Positions 55,441 to 64,000 of a DNA stretch of 64,000 nucleotides are shown here, in pieces. Source of the stretch: Pandoraea norimbergensis (GTDB lineage: Bacteria; Pseudomonadota; Gammaproteobacteria; Burkholderiales; Burkholderiaceae); NCBI RefSeq assembly GCF_001465545.3, contig NZ_CP013480.3, forward strand, positions 930,001 through 994,000, written 5' to 3'. Within the stretch, counting starts at the first letter, position 1; every line of letters starts with the position of its first letter. The notes under the pieces are model-generated. The model made no database searches, was not told where the DNA came from, and saw only the letters and a list, made by a program, of their open reading frames with translations. Made by a program: the position numbers and the translations under genes.

Positions 55441-55950
55441 ATGTCTCTTCCCAGTTCTGCTATCGAGCCATTGCGCTTTCGTGAAGCGCTCGGGCACTAC
55501 GCATCCGGCATCACGGTGATTACTTCGCACGTCGATGGCGAGCCGATTGGCTTCACTTGCCAATCGTTTTATAGCGTGTCGATGAGCCCGCCGCTGGTGT
55601 CGTTCAGCGTGATGGCCAGCTCGGCCAGCTATCCCAAGATTCGGCAGGCAGGTCGATTCGCAGTCAATATCCTGTCAGGCGAGCAAGTCGCAATTTCCAA
55701 TCAATTCGCCCGGCGAGGCACCGACAAATGGCACGGCGTCGACTGGCAGGAATCGCCACTGGGGAATCCGGTCATCGCCGGCAGCCTTCACTGGCTGGAT
55801 TGCGAAATCTACGCCGAGCATGCCGCCGGTGATCACCTGATTGTGATCGGTGAAGTGAAAGCGCTAGACCAACAAGCGGTTGCCGCTACGCAGCCGTTGC
55901 TGTATTTCAAAGGGCAGTACTGCAACATCGCCGGGAATAACGCAGTTTGA
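55441..55950 (+). CDS. flavin reductase family protein
   Basis: A 169-aa FMN-binding split-barrel protein of the flavin:NAD(P)H reductase family: FREALGHYASGITVITSHVD, GFTCQSFYSVSMSPPLVSFS, FAVNILSGEQ and the tail PLLYFKGQYCNI. It follows mesD by 135 bp on the same strand. Reduced flavin could serve an oxygen- or flavin-dependent step of the MesD/MesX reaction, or another monooxygenase. ATG 55441 has no clear ribosome binding site. Confidence 0.9.
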   Translation: MSLPSSAIEPLRFREALGHYASGITVITSHVDGEPIGFTCQSFYSVSMSPPLVSFSVMASSASYPKIRQAGRFAVNILSGEQVAISNQFARRGTDKWHGVDWQESPLGNPVIAGSLHWLDCEIYAEHAAGDHLIVIGEVKALDQQAVAATQPLLYFKGQYCNIAGNNAV

Positions 55951-56131
55951 ACTGACTTGGCCGACCCGATCAGCGACAAAATTAGAAAATTCGGCAAGCT
56001 GACGATCAGGACTGCGACGTGATGTATCAATTGTCATGGAAATTTCACGTTCGGCCGGTAGCCTGATCCGTACTTGCCATGGGGCCGAGGCGACTCGACT
56101 TCATGGAATACGGACGATCGCGCGATAGAAG

Positions 56132-56860
56132 ATGACAGGCATCCCGGCATCGCTCAGTGGGCTTGCGCTGGCAGGATGCGCGTTTGGTCTGGGCTTTCCG
56201 GCCGTCACGAGCGCAGCGCAGGCAAGTTCCCCAACGGCAGCGATGCCTGTGCAGACCGGCGAACCGCGCTTCGATTTCGATATCCCTGCCCAGCCTTTGA
56301 ACGACGCGTTGCAGCGCTATGGTGCCGTCGCGCGTCAGCCTGCGCTCTATCGCAGTGAAATCGTGACGGGACAACTCTCCACGGCCGTTCGCGGCCGGTA
56401 TTCGCCCGAGGCCGCCCTGCACCTGCTGCTGGAAGGCACGGGCCTGAGCGCTGAAAAATTCGACATGGGGCAAAGCAGCGCGTTCATCCTCAAGGCAGCA
56501 AGCGATTCAGACGCTGCGCCGCTCGCCAATGGCCTGGGCGATCGCACGGGCTATCCCGGCCTTGTGCAGACACGTGTCTGGCAGGCGCTCTGCGCGAACC
56601 CGTTGACCGCCCCCGGGCGCTATCGCGCCGTCCTGCGTTTTCAACTGGATGCGGCGGGCCACGTCGAGCGGCCACGCCTCATCGGATCGACGGGCGACGG
56701 GCGACGGGACATCGCGGTGCTCGAAACGCTGCGCGACATCCGCATGGACGCCACGCCCCCGAAAGACATGCCGCAGCCAGTCACCCTGCTGCTGCTCCCG
56801 CATGACGCCCAGTTTGGCCTGCCGTGCGACCCCGCCGCAGGGGGCAGGGCCGGCTCATGA
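56132..56860 (+). CDS. STN-domain/TonB-C-like cell-surface signalling protein (VreA-like)
   Basis: A 242-aa exported protein (signal region LSGLALAGCAFGLGFPAVTSA). Residues about 47-120 are a secretin/TonB short N-terminal (STN) domain: FDFDIPAQPLNDALQRYGAV and GRYSPEAALHLLLEGTGLSA. Residues about 140-225 resemble the TonB C-terminal domain (VLRFQLDAAGHVERPRLIGS, PVTLLLLP). There is no beta-barrel. This layout matches VreA of the P. aeruginosa PUMA3 system. It overlaps the sigma factor gene by 4 bp. Confidence 0.85.
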   Translation: MTGIPASLSGLALAGCAFGLGFPAVTSAAQASSPTAAMPVQTGEPRFDFDIPAQPLNDALQRYGAVARQPALYRSEIVTGQLSTAVRGRYSPEAALHLLLEGTGLSAEKFDMGQSSAFILKAASDSDAAPLANGLGDRTGYPGLVQTRVWQALCANPLTAPGRYRAVLRFQLDAAGHVERPRLIGSTGDGRRDIAVLETLRDIRMDATPPKDMPQPVTLLLLPHDAQFGLPCDPAAGGRAGS

Positions 56861-57363
56861 GCGACGATACGCCGCCGATGGTGCTGGTGGACTACCTCAC
56901 CAAGCACTACTCCACGCTCAAGTCCCGTATGACGCGATTGCTCGGCAACGGGGATCTCGCCGGCGATGCCTTGCAGGACACATGGCTACGCGTGCACAGC
57001 CGTGAGGACGCCGAGCCGATTCAAAGCCCAGCAGGCTACCTGCTGCGCATTGCCGTCAATATCGCGGTCGATATCCAGCGGCGTCAGGGGCGCTCGCTGT
57101 CGTTCGACGAGGTCGCGGAACTCATGGACATGGCCGATCCCGCCCCCGGCCCGGAGCAATTGGTCGAGGCGCGCTCCCGAATGACGGCGATGCGTCAGAT
57201 GATCGACCGCATGCCCAGACGGCGGCGGCAGGTCGTGCTGATGGTCCATTGGGACGGGCTGGAGCAAAAGGAAGTGGCCCGGCGGCTCGGCGTTTCGCTG
57301 CGCACGGTCGAGTCCGATCTGAAGCGGGCGCACGATCATCTGATCGCCCGGAAAGACCGATGA
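56857..57363 (+). CDS. ECF sigma factor (FecI-like)
   Basis: A 168-aa sigma-70 of the ECF type: region 2 LLGNGDLAGDALQDTWLRVH and AGYLLRIAVNIAVDIQRRQG, region 4 QKEVARRLGVSLRTVESDLK. ATG 56857 overlaps the preceding stop (ATGA); its own stop overlaps the next small ORF. With the STN protein and FecR it forms a cell-surface-signalling module. Confidence 0.93.
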   Translation: MSDDTPPMVLVDYLTKHYSTLKSRMTRLLGNGDLAGDALQDTWLRVHSREDAEPIQSPAGYLLRIAVNIAVDIQRRQGRSLSFDEVAELMDMADPAPGPEQLVEARSRMTAMRQMIDRMPRRRRQVVLMVHWDGLEQKEVARRLGVSLRTVESDLKRAHDHLIARKDR

Positions 57364-57494
57364 TGAAAATATTCTGCGGTTATGTGGGGGGCGCGTTCGT
57401 CCTTGCTTATGACCCGAAACTCTCCACACCCCGCCGCTTGCCTGCGAAAGCCCTGCCCGTCATGGATGGCAAGGGCGTGAGGGGAATCGCATGA
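57360..57494 (+). CDS. 44-aa ORF between sigma factor and FecR genes
   Basis: MMKIFCGYVGGAFVLAYDPK and then a basic, proline-rich end. It starts inside the sigma factor stop (ATG 57360; 57363 also possible) and its stop overlaps the FecR start (ATGA at 57491). Overlaps on both sides argue that it is translated and couples the two. No homologue is recognised. Confidence 0.5.
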   Translation: MMKIFCGYVGGAFVLAYDPKLSTPRRLPAKALPVMDGKGVRGIA

Positions 57495-58483
57495 GCGCAC
57501 GTGATGACCGCCGTCCGCCCACGCCCGACGAGCTTGAGCGTCAGGCGTGGACGTGGCTGCGCCGCCTCGGCTCAGGCGATGTGACGTCGTGGGACGCCGA
57601 TGCGTTCAAACGCTGGCTACACACCAGTCCTGCCCATCAGAGCGCCTTCAGCGCGGCAAAGCGGGAGTGGGCGTTGATCAAGCCCGCCGCGCGCGAGGTA
57701 CTGCACGGCAATCCCGAAGCGTCCCGGCAACACGTTCGTGCATTGCAGGGGCCGAACGTTGGCCGGCGGGCGTTTCTCGGCGCTGCGGTGAGTGCCGCTG
57801 CCGTGACCGGCATCGCCGTGTTCCATCCCCCCGCGGGTCTTTGGCCAGCCCCCTCGGCGTGGGGCGCGGACTTTCGGACGGCAACCGGCGAGCAGCGCTC
57901 GATTCAGGTGGCGTCGACCGTCAGCGTCACGCTCAACACCGATACCAGCATTCGCCGGGAAACGACGGGTAACGCTACCGTCGGCATTCGGTTGTTGACC
58001 GGCGAGGCTGCGGTGGACGTTGCCGCGAGCCCCACGCCCTTTGTCGTGGTCGCGGGTGTCGGGCGCAGTCAGGCGAGTGCAGGGCGATTCGAAGTGCGTC
58101 GGCTCACTAGCGGCGTGTGCGTCACGTGCGTCGACGGTACGGTGAGCGTCGAGCATCCGGCGGGCCGCCACGTATTACGAGCGGGTGACCAGACGGTGTA
58201 TGACGACGCGTCCGTGGGGCGCGTGAAGCGGGTCGCGGTCGCGGATGTGTCGGCGTGGCGAAAAGGCATGCTGGTCTTCCGCCAGACGCCCTTGACTGAC
58301 GTCATCGAGGAGATCAACCGATATCGTCGCGGGCGGGTGGTGCTGATGAATGCATCACTGGCGCATCAGCCGGTCAGCGGTAGTTTCGATATCACGCTGC
58401 TTGACGTCGCTGTGGCCCAGTTGCAGCGGACCTTCGATCTGAGCGCCCGTAGTTTGCCGGGCGGGTTAGTTGTCCTTTCCTGA
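57491..58483 (+). CDS. FecR-family anti-sigma regulator
   Basis: A 330-aa protein: cytoplasmic N-terminal DUF4880-like region (ERQAWTWLRRLGSGDVTSWD, FKRWLHTSPAHQSAFSAAKR), one membrane segment (FLGAAVSAAAVTGIAVF, about 95-111), then the periplasmic FecR domain (FRTATGEQRSIQVAS, LLTGEAAVDVA) and a C-terminal STN-like end (FRQTPLTDVIEEINRYRRGR). It would relay the signal from the STN protein across the inner membrane and control the ECF sigma factor. Confidence 0.93.
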   Translation: MSARDDRRPPTPDELERQAWTWLRRLGSGDVTSWDADAFKRWLHTSPAHQSAFSAAKREWALIKPAAREVLHGNPEASRQHVRALQGPNVGRRAFLGAAVSAAAVTGIAVFHPPAGLWPAPSAWGADFRTATGEQRSIQVASTVSVTLNTDTSIRRETTGNATVGIRLLTGEAAVDVAASPTPFVVVAGVGRSQASAGRFEVRRLTSGVCVTCVDGTVSVEHPAGRHVLRAGDQTVYDDASVGRVKRVAVADVSAWRKGMLVFRQTPLTDVIEEINRYRRGRVVLMNASLAHQPVSGSFDITLLDVAVAQLQRTFDLSARSLPGGLVVLS

Positions 58484-58710
58484 ACGTTTCCACGCGACAT
58501 GCACGCCACGTGGGTGCCGTGTTGCGAACGGTAAAAATAATCAAAAAATAATCTGCGGGTAGAGGGGCGCTTCGTTCGTCCTTGGGCATAGGGTTGCGAC
58601 GTAGGCCGAGCGGTACGCCGTGAGCGCCGCGCGCGACGCGATGAACAGGACTGTCCGGCACGGGGCGGGCAGTCGAACGGGTATGGCACCCTCTATCGGC
58701 AGGATTTGAG

Positions 58711-61700
58711 ATGAACACACGCGGGCACAAGGGCGCATCACAAAAATTACGGCATCCTAATAAAAATCATCGGTTGTCCCGTGTCTCGCCGATGACGCGC
58801 GCCGTGGCGATAGCCCTTGCGACGGGAGGTCTGTTCGTCGACGCCCACGCCCAGCAGGCGTTCAGCCCTGCATGGTTCGCTGCCCGGGGAGCAGCGCAAA
58901 GCACGGCGGCGCAGACGGGCCGGTTGCCCAATGGTATGCCGGTGTCTTCGCTCAATACGCCCTCGGAGCAGCAGCGTCTCGCGAACATCCAGTTGCAGCG
59001 CTCCATCGATAACCTGGGCATCACGGCGCAGGCCGTTGCTGCGCAACAATCGATGCAAGCGGCAGCGCGTCAGGCCGCGCAAAACGATGCTTCCGTGCCG
59101 GATGGACTGGCCACGGGTGGCCTCAAAGTCGATACCAACAGCCTGACGCAAGGCTGGATCAACGCGAACGCGCCGACGCAGACGACGTCCGACGGCAAGA
59201 CCACGGTCGCCGTCCGCCAGACCGCCGACAAAGCCATTCTGAACTGGGAGACGTTCAACGTTGGCAAGAACACGACCGTCGCGTTCGATCAACAGCGCGA
59301 TTGGGCCGTGCTCAACCGCGTGAACGATCCGCAGGCGCGTCCGAGTGTGATTCAGGGCCAGATCAAGGCGGACGGCACCGTACTGATCGCGAACCGCAAC
59401 GGGATTTTGTTCACGGGCACGAGTCAGGTCGATACGCGTAACCTCGTGGCAGCCGCCGCCAGCATCACGAACGATCAGTTCAAGAACAACGGTATTTACG
59501 GCACTGGCACGAGCACGTCCACCTTCACGGGGGCGGCAGGCAAGGTGCAGGTGCAGGCGGGCGCACAGATCGCCACGCGCGCACCGAACGCGTCGACGGA
59601 CGGGGGCGGTTACGTGCTGCTGCTCGGGCAGGAAGTCCACAACGCGGGCAGCATTGCCACACCCCGAGGGCAGACCGCCATGGCGGCGGGCGACAGCTTC
59701 ATCATCCGGCGGGGTGTCGGCACTGACAGTGATCCCACGTTGACGACGCGTGGCAACATGGTCACGCCGCAGTTCGATGCGAATAGCGCGTCGGGGCTGG
59801 TTCGCAATACTGGGCTGATCGTGGCGCGGGAGGGCGATGTATCGCTCGTTGGGCGCGACGTACAGCAAAATGCCGTTGCCATCGCCACGACGACGGTGAA
59901 CACGCGCGGTACCCTGCATTTCGCGGCGCTCGGCGCAGACGGCAAGGTGGCCCTCGGCCCCGGGGCAACGAGCGCTATCGTCATCGAAGGCAATGGCAGC
60001 GCGTTGAATAGCCAGCGCAGTTCCCTGCTCGGACCGCCCGTCGACAGCCCGTACGACATCAACCCGGTGAATGACCGTCGCGATCAGTCGCGCGTGGAAA
60101 TCACGAGTTCCGGGACCGTCGACTTTCTGCCGGATTCGTTGACGCTTGCCACTGGCGGGCAGATTGTCGTCAACGCCGCGGCACGCAGTCTCGTGCGCGA
60201 CCGTGCGCAACTCGATGTCTCGGGTGCGGTCGGCGTCAATCTGTCGATGGAGAGCAACAACGTCAAGGTCAACGTACAGGGCAACGAGCAACGCGACGCG
60301 CCGGGCAATCGCGACAACCTGCTGCTCAACAGCAATGACGTGTGGATCGACCGGCGCAAAGTCGTGTTTGTCCCGAAGGGCACGAACGGCTACGACAGCG
60401 ACCGTTGGTACACCGCTGGCGGCTTGCTGGAAGTCGGCGGCTATCTCAGCACACAAGGTCATACGGCCGGCGAATGGATGGCGCAGGGCGGCTCGCTGAC
60501 TTTCAGCGGCAAAGACGTCGTTACACAGGCCGGCTCGAAGATCAACCTGTCGGGCGGCACGTTCAATGTGCAGACGGGCTACCTGAACCAGACGTGGCTC
60601 AAGGGCGCTGACGGACGTCTTTACGAGGTATCGTCGGCCCCCGGCGACTTGCTATACACCGGCATATACAAGGGTTTCGAGGACATTCACGCGCGCTGGG
60701 GCGACAAGGCGACGCAGTACTACGCGACGCCGTTCATCGCATCGCCCAAGCGGCTGGAAAATGGTTACACGGTTGGCCGCGACGCCGGCCGTCTCGTGAT
60801 TTCGACCCAAGGTGCCGTGCTCGAAGGCGGCATCGTGGGTGATGTGTTTCAGGGCGCGCACCAGACGCAAACACCGGCACCCGACCTCGATTCGTACAAC
60901 CAGTCGCAGAACGCTGCCGCCCGTCGCGGTCAACTGATCGTCGGCAACATCCAGCCGATGTATGACAAGACGAGCGGGCTGCTGTACGACAACCTGAGCG
61001 CGGTGATGCGTCAGGTCGACCTGCGCGATACGCAGGCGAAGATTGCGGCGGGGCTGGATCTCAAGACGGCACTGCCTGCCGAGCGTCAGGGCGGGCTGGT
61101 ACTCGACACGTCGTTGCTCAACGGCTTTGCCCTCGGTGCGATCCGTGTGGCAGCCAAGGACAAGATCGAGGTGGGCAGCGCACTTCAGGTGGCCTCGGGC
61201 GGCACGCTCACGCTGTTTGGCAACGATATTGCCGTGAACGCCGATGTGACGGCGCATGGCGGGCGAATCCAGATTGGCAGCCTGCTGAATCAGATGGGCC
61301 AGAACGGTCTCGCCGATACCGTCGCCAATGCGGCATCGCCCATCGGGAACGTGGCCATTGCCGAAGGGGTGAAACTCGACGCGAGCGGCTTTTGGCGCAA
61401 CTTGTTGACGTCCCCCGATGGTGTCGATGGTCTGCCGTATCGCGACGGTGGCAGTGTCTCCATTCGCGGTAGCGGCAATCTGGCACTCGCGCGTGGCAGC
61501 GTCATCGACGTGTCCTCCGGTTTGGCGGTCATGAGCGACGGCAAGTTGCAGGGCGGACGTGGCGGCGACGTGACGCTGGCGGCCGTGGGCAACGGCGCAA
61601 CGCTGGCCATCGATCCGGACGCTGCGATTCGTGCCTATGGCTTTAGCGGCGGCGGTACGCTGGATGTCCAGTCGCGCAAGATCGTCATCGGCGGCCCATC

Positions 61701-64000
61701 GACCGCGCCGGAACCCGGCACGTTGGCGTGGGATGCCGGATTCTTCAACAAGGGGTTCTCCAGCTACCGCGTCACGGGGGCATCGGGCGTGGCGGTCAAC
61801 GACGGCACGTACGTTGACGTCACCATGCCGGTCTATCGTCGCGCCGATGAAACCCGCGATCTGACGACCGGAGACCTGCGTGACATGTTCACCGTATGGA
61901 CGCCGCCGTTGTATCAGGTCGACGCCGCCAAAGCCAAACTGACCCAGCGCAAGGGCGCAAGTCTGTTGTTCCAGACGGGTAACTATCTGTCTACGGCAGC
62001 GGACATGGCGACATCGCAATTGACGATCGGCAAGGGGGCCGTCGTCAGCGTCGATCCGAGCCAATCGATCACGCTGAACAGCGTCGGTCAGATGACGATC
62101 GATGGCACCCTCAACGCCTGGGGCGGCAATATCACGCTCGGCGACATGAAGGAGAACGGACTGCTCGCCGAGACTGTGAATGCCATCGGGCACGGCCGCT
62201 CGATCTGGATCGGCGAGAACGCCGTGCTTGACGTCGCAGCCCGCGCCGCCACGGCGTTCGACGCGCACGGCAATCCCTACGGCTTCGTGCGCAATGGCGG
62301 CAACATCGTTATCGGTGGCGATATCAATCACGTCAACGGCACCGCAACGGGCTCGGACCTGTTCATTGTCGTGCGTGATGGCGCAGTGCTCGATGCGTCG
62401 GGTGCGCAGGCAACGCTCAACGTCGACATGCAAGGGGCCCGGCTCGTCGCATCGAATGGCGGCAGCATCTCGCTGGCATCCAACAGCGGTCTTTATCTGG
62501 ACGGCGCGTTCAAGGCCGCATCGGGTGGCGGGAGCGCGGCCGGCGGCACCCTGTCGGTGGCGCAAATTACCGCGATGTACCGGAAGAACGACGCCACCCA
62601 ACGTGTCTTGAAAACACGCGAACTGATTCTCGAACAAACGCAGAGCGCCAGCCCGTTGCGCACGATTCAGACGCCCGCGCAGGCGGCTGCGGCGTTGACG
62701 TACGGTTATGGCCGTTTGTCCGTTGCCCAGATCAACGCGGGCGGCTTCGACAATCTCTCGTTGTTCGCATCCACCGCCGTTGCCGGTGACGTGTCGCTCA
62801 AGGTCAACCAGAATCTTCAGTTCTACGGGGGTATCACCACGGTGGCGGGTTCCACCGGTTCGCCGAACGTGCATCTTGAATCCTCGTACCTTCGTCTGGC
62901 CATGCAACGTCCGGGCGGCCGGGACGGCTATGTCACCCCCGGCACAACGACGCCACAGGTCCGTCCGGTCATCGCCAAAATGGACGCCCTCGCTAATCTG
63001 ATCGACGTGCGCGGGAATACGATGTTCAATGCCGACCTCATCGAATTGACCAGTCGTGGAGACCTGCGCTTCATGGCGACGGTCGACGGATGGGACGGGC
63101 AAGCGCCTGCCACGTCGCTGGCCGGTCCCGGCGACATCACGCTGCGCGCGGCACAGCTGTACCCGGATACGAACGCGGGGGCTGCCGTTATCGCGGGAAG
63201 CATTGCGAGCGGGTACGACCCGAAACGCACGCTGACCATTGCACGCACGACCGATACCATCCCCGATGTCCCATTCTCGGTGTTCGGCACGCTTTCGCTG
63301 CTGGCAGCGAATATCGAACAGGGCGGGATCGTTCGCGCGCCGCTTGGACGCCTTCGCTTCGGCGCAACCGGCTTCAACGATCAGGTCACGCTGAACGTTC
63401 ACCTGCTCCCCGGGAGCGTGAGTTCCGTGAGCGGTGCCGGGCTTGTCATGCCGTACGGCGGCACGACCGATGGGCAAAGCTGGCAGTACAACGGCAAAGA
63501 CGTCACGCCGGACGGTGTGGGCGGGTCTGACTTCCGCGGCAACCTCGTACGGGGTATGGTGCTGGGCGGGAAGTCGATCACTGTCGATAGCGGCGCAGTG
63601 CTGGACCTTTCCGGCGGCGGGGAACTGACGGGGGCAGGCTTCGTCTCCGGGCGAGGAGGGTCCACGGACGCTCGCTTCTATCCGCTGGTGCAAGTGGGGC
63701 CGAACGGCGGACTGACGTTGCCGGACCTGAAGACCAATCCGGTGTACGCGATTGTGCCGGGCACACAAAGTGGCTACGCGCCGTCGTCGGGCGGCGGTGC
63801 CGCCGATCCGGCCATCGGCCGTCAGATCACCATTGGCGCGGGGGTGCCGGGACTTCCGGCAGGCACTTACACGCTGATGCCCTCGACCTATGCGCTGCTG
63901 CCGGGCGCATTCCGGGTGGAGATCAACGCACGCGCGGGACAGGGCGCAGGCGGGGCGGCGCTGGCAATGCGCAATGGATCGTGGTCGGCGTCCGGCACGC
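58711..64000 (+). CDS. TpsA filamentous-haemagglutinin-like exoprotein, 3' end cut by window edge
   Basis: An open frame of at least 1763 codons from ATG 58711. It has a long signal region (MTRAVAIALATGGLFVDAHA) and a TPS secretion domain (about 130-320: ILNWETFNVGKNTTVAFDQQ, VLNRVNDPQARPSVIQGQIK, ANRNGILF in place of the usual NPNGI). A long beta-helix of Gly/Asn-rich repeats follows (ISLASNSGLYLDGAF and many GG-x-h-x-h stretches). It is likely exported through a TpsB partner, not seen in the window. It lies 227 bp after the FecR gene, and control by the ECF sigma factor is likely. In PUMA3 the Vre system controls a TpsA (PdtA). Confidence 0.9.
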   Translation, partial: MNTRGHKGASQKLRHPNKNHRLSRVSPMTRAVAIALATGGLFVDAHAQQAFSPAWFAARGAAQSTAAQTGRLPNGMPVSSLNTPSEQQRLANIQLQRSIDNLGITAQAVAAQQSMQAAARQAAQNDASVPDGLATGGLKVDTNSLTQGWINANAPTQTTSDGKTTVAVRQTADKAILNWETFNVGKNTTVAFDQQRDWAVLNRVNDPQARPSVIQGQIKADGTVLIANRNGILFTGTSQVDTRNLVAAAASITNDQFKNNGIYGTGTSTSTFTGAAGKVQVQAGAQIATRAPNASTDGGGYVLLLGQEVHNAGSIATPRGQTAMAAGDSFIIRRGVGTDSDPTLTTRGNMVTPQFDANSASGLVRNTGLIVAREGDVSLVGRDVQQNAVAIATTTVNTRGTLHFAALGADGKVALGPGATSAIVIEGNGSALNSQRSSLLGPPVDSPYDINPVNDRRDQSRVEITSSGTVDFLPDSLTLATGGQIVVNAAARSLVRDRAQLDVSGAVGVNLSMESNNVKVNVQGNEQRDAPGNRDNLLLNSNDVWIDRRKVVFVPKGTNGYDSDRWYTAGGLLEVGGYLSTQGHTAGEWMAQGGSLTFSGKDVVTQAGSKINLSGGTFNVQTGYLNQTWLKGADGRLYEVSSAPGDLLYTGIYKGFEDIHARWGDKATQYYATPFIASPKRLENGYTVGRDAGRLVISTQGAVLEGGIVGDVFQGAHQTQTPAPDLDSYNQSQNAAARRGQLIVGNIQPMYDKTSGLLYDNLSAVMRQVDLRDTQAKIAAGLDLKTALPAERQGGLVLDTSLLNGFALGAIRVAAKDKIEVGSALQVASGGTLTLFGNDIAVNADVTAHGGRIQIGSLLNQMGQNGLADTVANAASPIGNVAIAEGVKLDASGFWRNLLTSPDGVDGLPYRDGGSVSIRGSGNLALARGSVIDVSSGLAVMSDGKLQGGRGGDVTLAAVGNGATLAIDPDAAIRAYGFSGGGTLDVQSRKIVIGGPSTAPEPGTLAWDAGFFNKGFSSYRVTGASGVAVNDGTYVDVTMPVYRRADETRDLTTGDLRDMFTVWTPPLYQVDAAKAKLTQRKGASLLFQTGNYLSTAADMATSQLTIGKGAVVSVDPSQSITLNSVGQMTIDGTLNAWGGNITLGDMKENGLLAETVNAIGHGRSIWIGENAVLDVAARAATAFDAHGNPYGFVRNGGNIVIGGDINHVNGTATGSDLFIVVRDGAVLDASGAQATLNVDMQGARLVASNGGSISLASNSGLYLDGAFKAASGGGSAAGGTLSVAQITAMYRKNDATQRVLKTRELILEQTQSASPLRTIQTPAQAAAALTYGYGRLSVAQINAGGFDNLSLFASTAVAGDVSLKVNQNLQFYGGITTVAGSTGSPNVHLESSYLRLAMQRPGGRDGYVTPGTTTPQVRPVIAKMDALANLIDVRGNTMFNADLIELTSRGDLRFMATVDGWDGQAPATSLAGPGDITLRAAQLYPDTNAGAAVIAGSIASGYDPKRTLTIARTTDTIPDVPFSVFGTLSLLAANIEQGGIVRAPLGRLRFGATGFNDQVTLNVHLLPGSVSSVSGAGLVMPYGGTTDGQSWQYNGKDVTPDGVGGSDFRGNLVRGMVLGGKSITVDSGAVLDLSGGGELTGAGFVSGRGGSTDARFYPLVQVGPNGGLTLPDLKTNPVYAIVPGTQSGYAPSSGGGAADPAIGRQITIGAGVPGLPAGTYTLMPSTYALLPGAFRVEINARAGQGAGGAALAMRNGSWSASGT

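Noticed and set aside
60652..63768. Open frame of over 1000 codons on the minus strand opposite the TpsA gene
   Set aside because: It is the mirror of the repetitive Gly/Asn-rich adhesin; its product is Arg/His-rich low complexity, while the plus strand has signal region and TPS domain.

Overview
The window is about 62-63% GC and densely coded. Its Burkholderiales-type gene content (taurine dehydrogenase TauXY, Xsc, MesX/MesD methionine synthesis, large two-partner-secretion adhesin) points to a betaproteobacterium of the Burkholderiaceae, most likely Pandoraea or a close relative. No rRNA, tRNA, insertion sequence, prophage or CRISPR array was seen. The genus call is an inference from gene content only.

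Region 1 (1-23.8 kb) is a sulfonate (taurine) catabolism island. TauR (MocR type) faces tauABC (importer). TauXY oxidises taurine to sulfoacetaldehyde, Xsc makes acetyl phosphate and sulfite, Pta makes acetyl-CoA, and a TauE/SafE protein probably exports sulfite. Set among these are an SSS symporter with a DUF3311 partner, a YtcJ-type amidohydrolase with a CobW-family GTPase, an amino acid permease, a GMC oxidoreductase cut by the left edge, two IclR regulators and a CobS/CobT-like ATPase/VWA pair. Two kinds of AT-rich operator-like sequence recur in front of the GMC gene, both IclR regulators, cobS and xsc, which suggests one regulatory circuit.

Region 2 (23.8-32.9 kb) is mixed: an OmpR-type two-component system, an exported alpha/beta hydrolase, a small unknown protein, a GST, a Sfp-type phosphopantetheinyl transferase, an aldo-keto reductase, a sigma-54 activator without a sensor domain, and a LysR regulator.

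Region 3 (33-40.4 kb) is the most notable part. It is a five-gene minus-strand cluster: heme-oxygenase-like protein, AurF-type diiron N-oxygenase, A-T-R nonribosomal peptide synthetase, SRPBCC protein and an aminotransferase. The first four match the mgoBCAD/pvfABCD set and the related ham genes, which make diazeniumdiolate or pyrazine N-oxide signals (leudiazen, valdiazen). A strong dyad lies in its upstream region. The phosphopantetheinyl transferase at 28.3 kb could activate the synthetase.

Region 4 (40.4-51.4 kb) holds an orphan nuoA with a frameshifted tail, a guanidinium exporter under a guanidine-II riboswitch, a LysR-glycosyltransferase pair, an MFS exporter overlapping an AraC regulator, and metabolic and hypothetical genes. 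Region 5 (51.4-56 kb) has a MetR-like regulator, queH, and the folate-independent methionine synthase pair mesX-mesD followed by a flavin reductase. Region 6 (56-64 kb) is a cell-surface-signalling operon (STN/TonB-like protein, ECF sigma factor, small ORF, FecR anti-sigma) directly upstream of a giant TpsA haemagglutinin-like adhesin that runs off the right edge.
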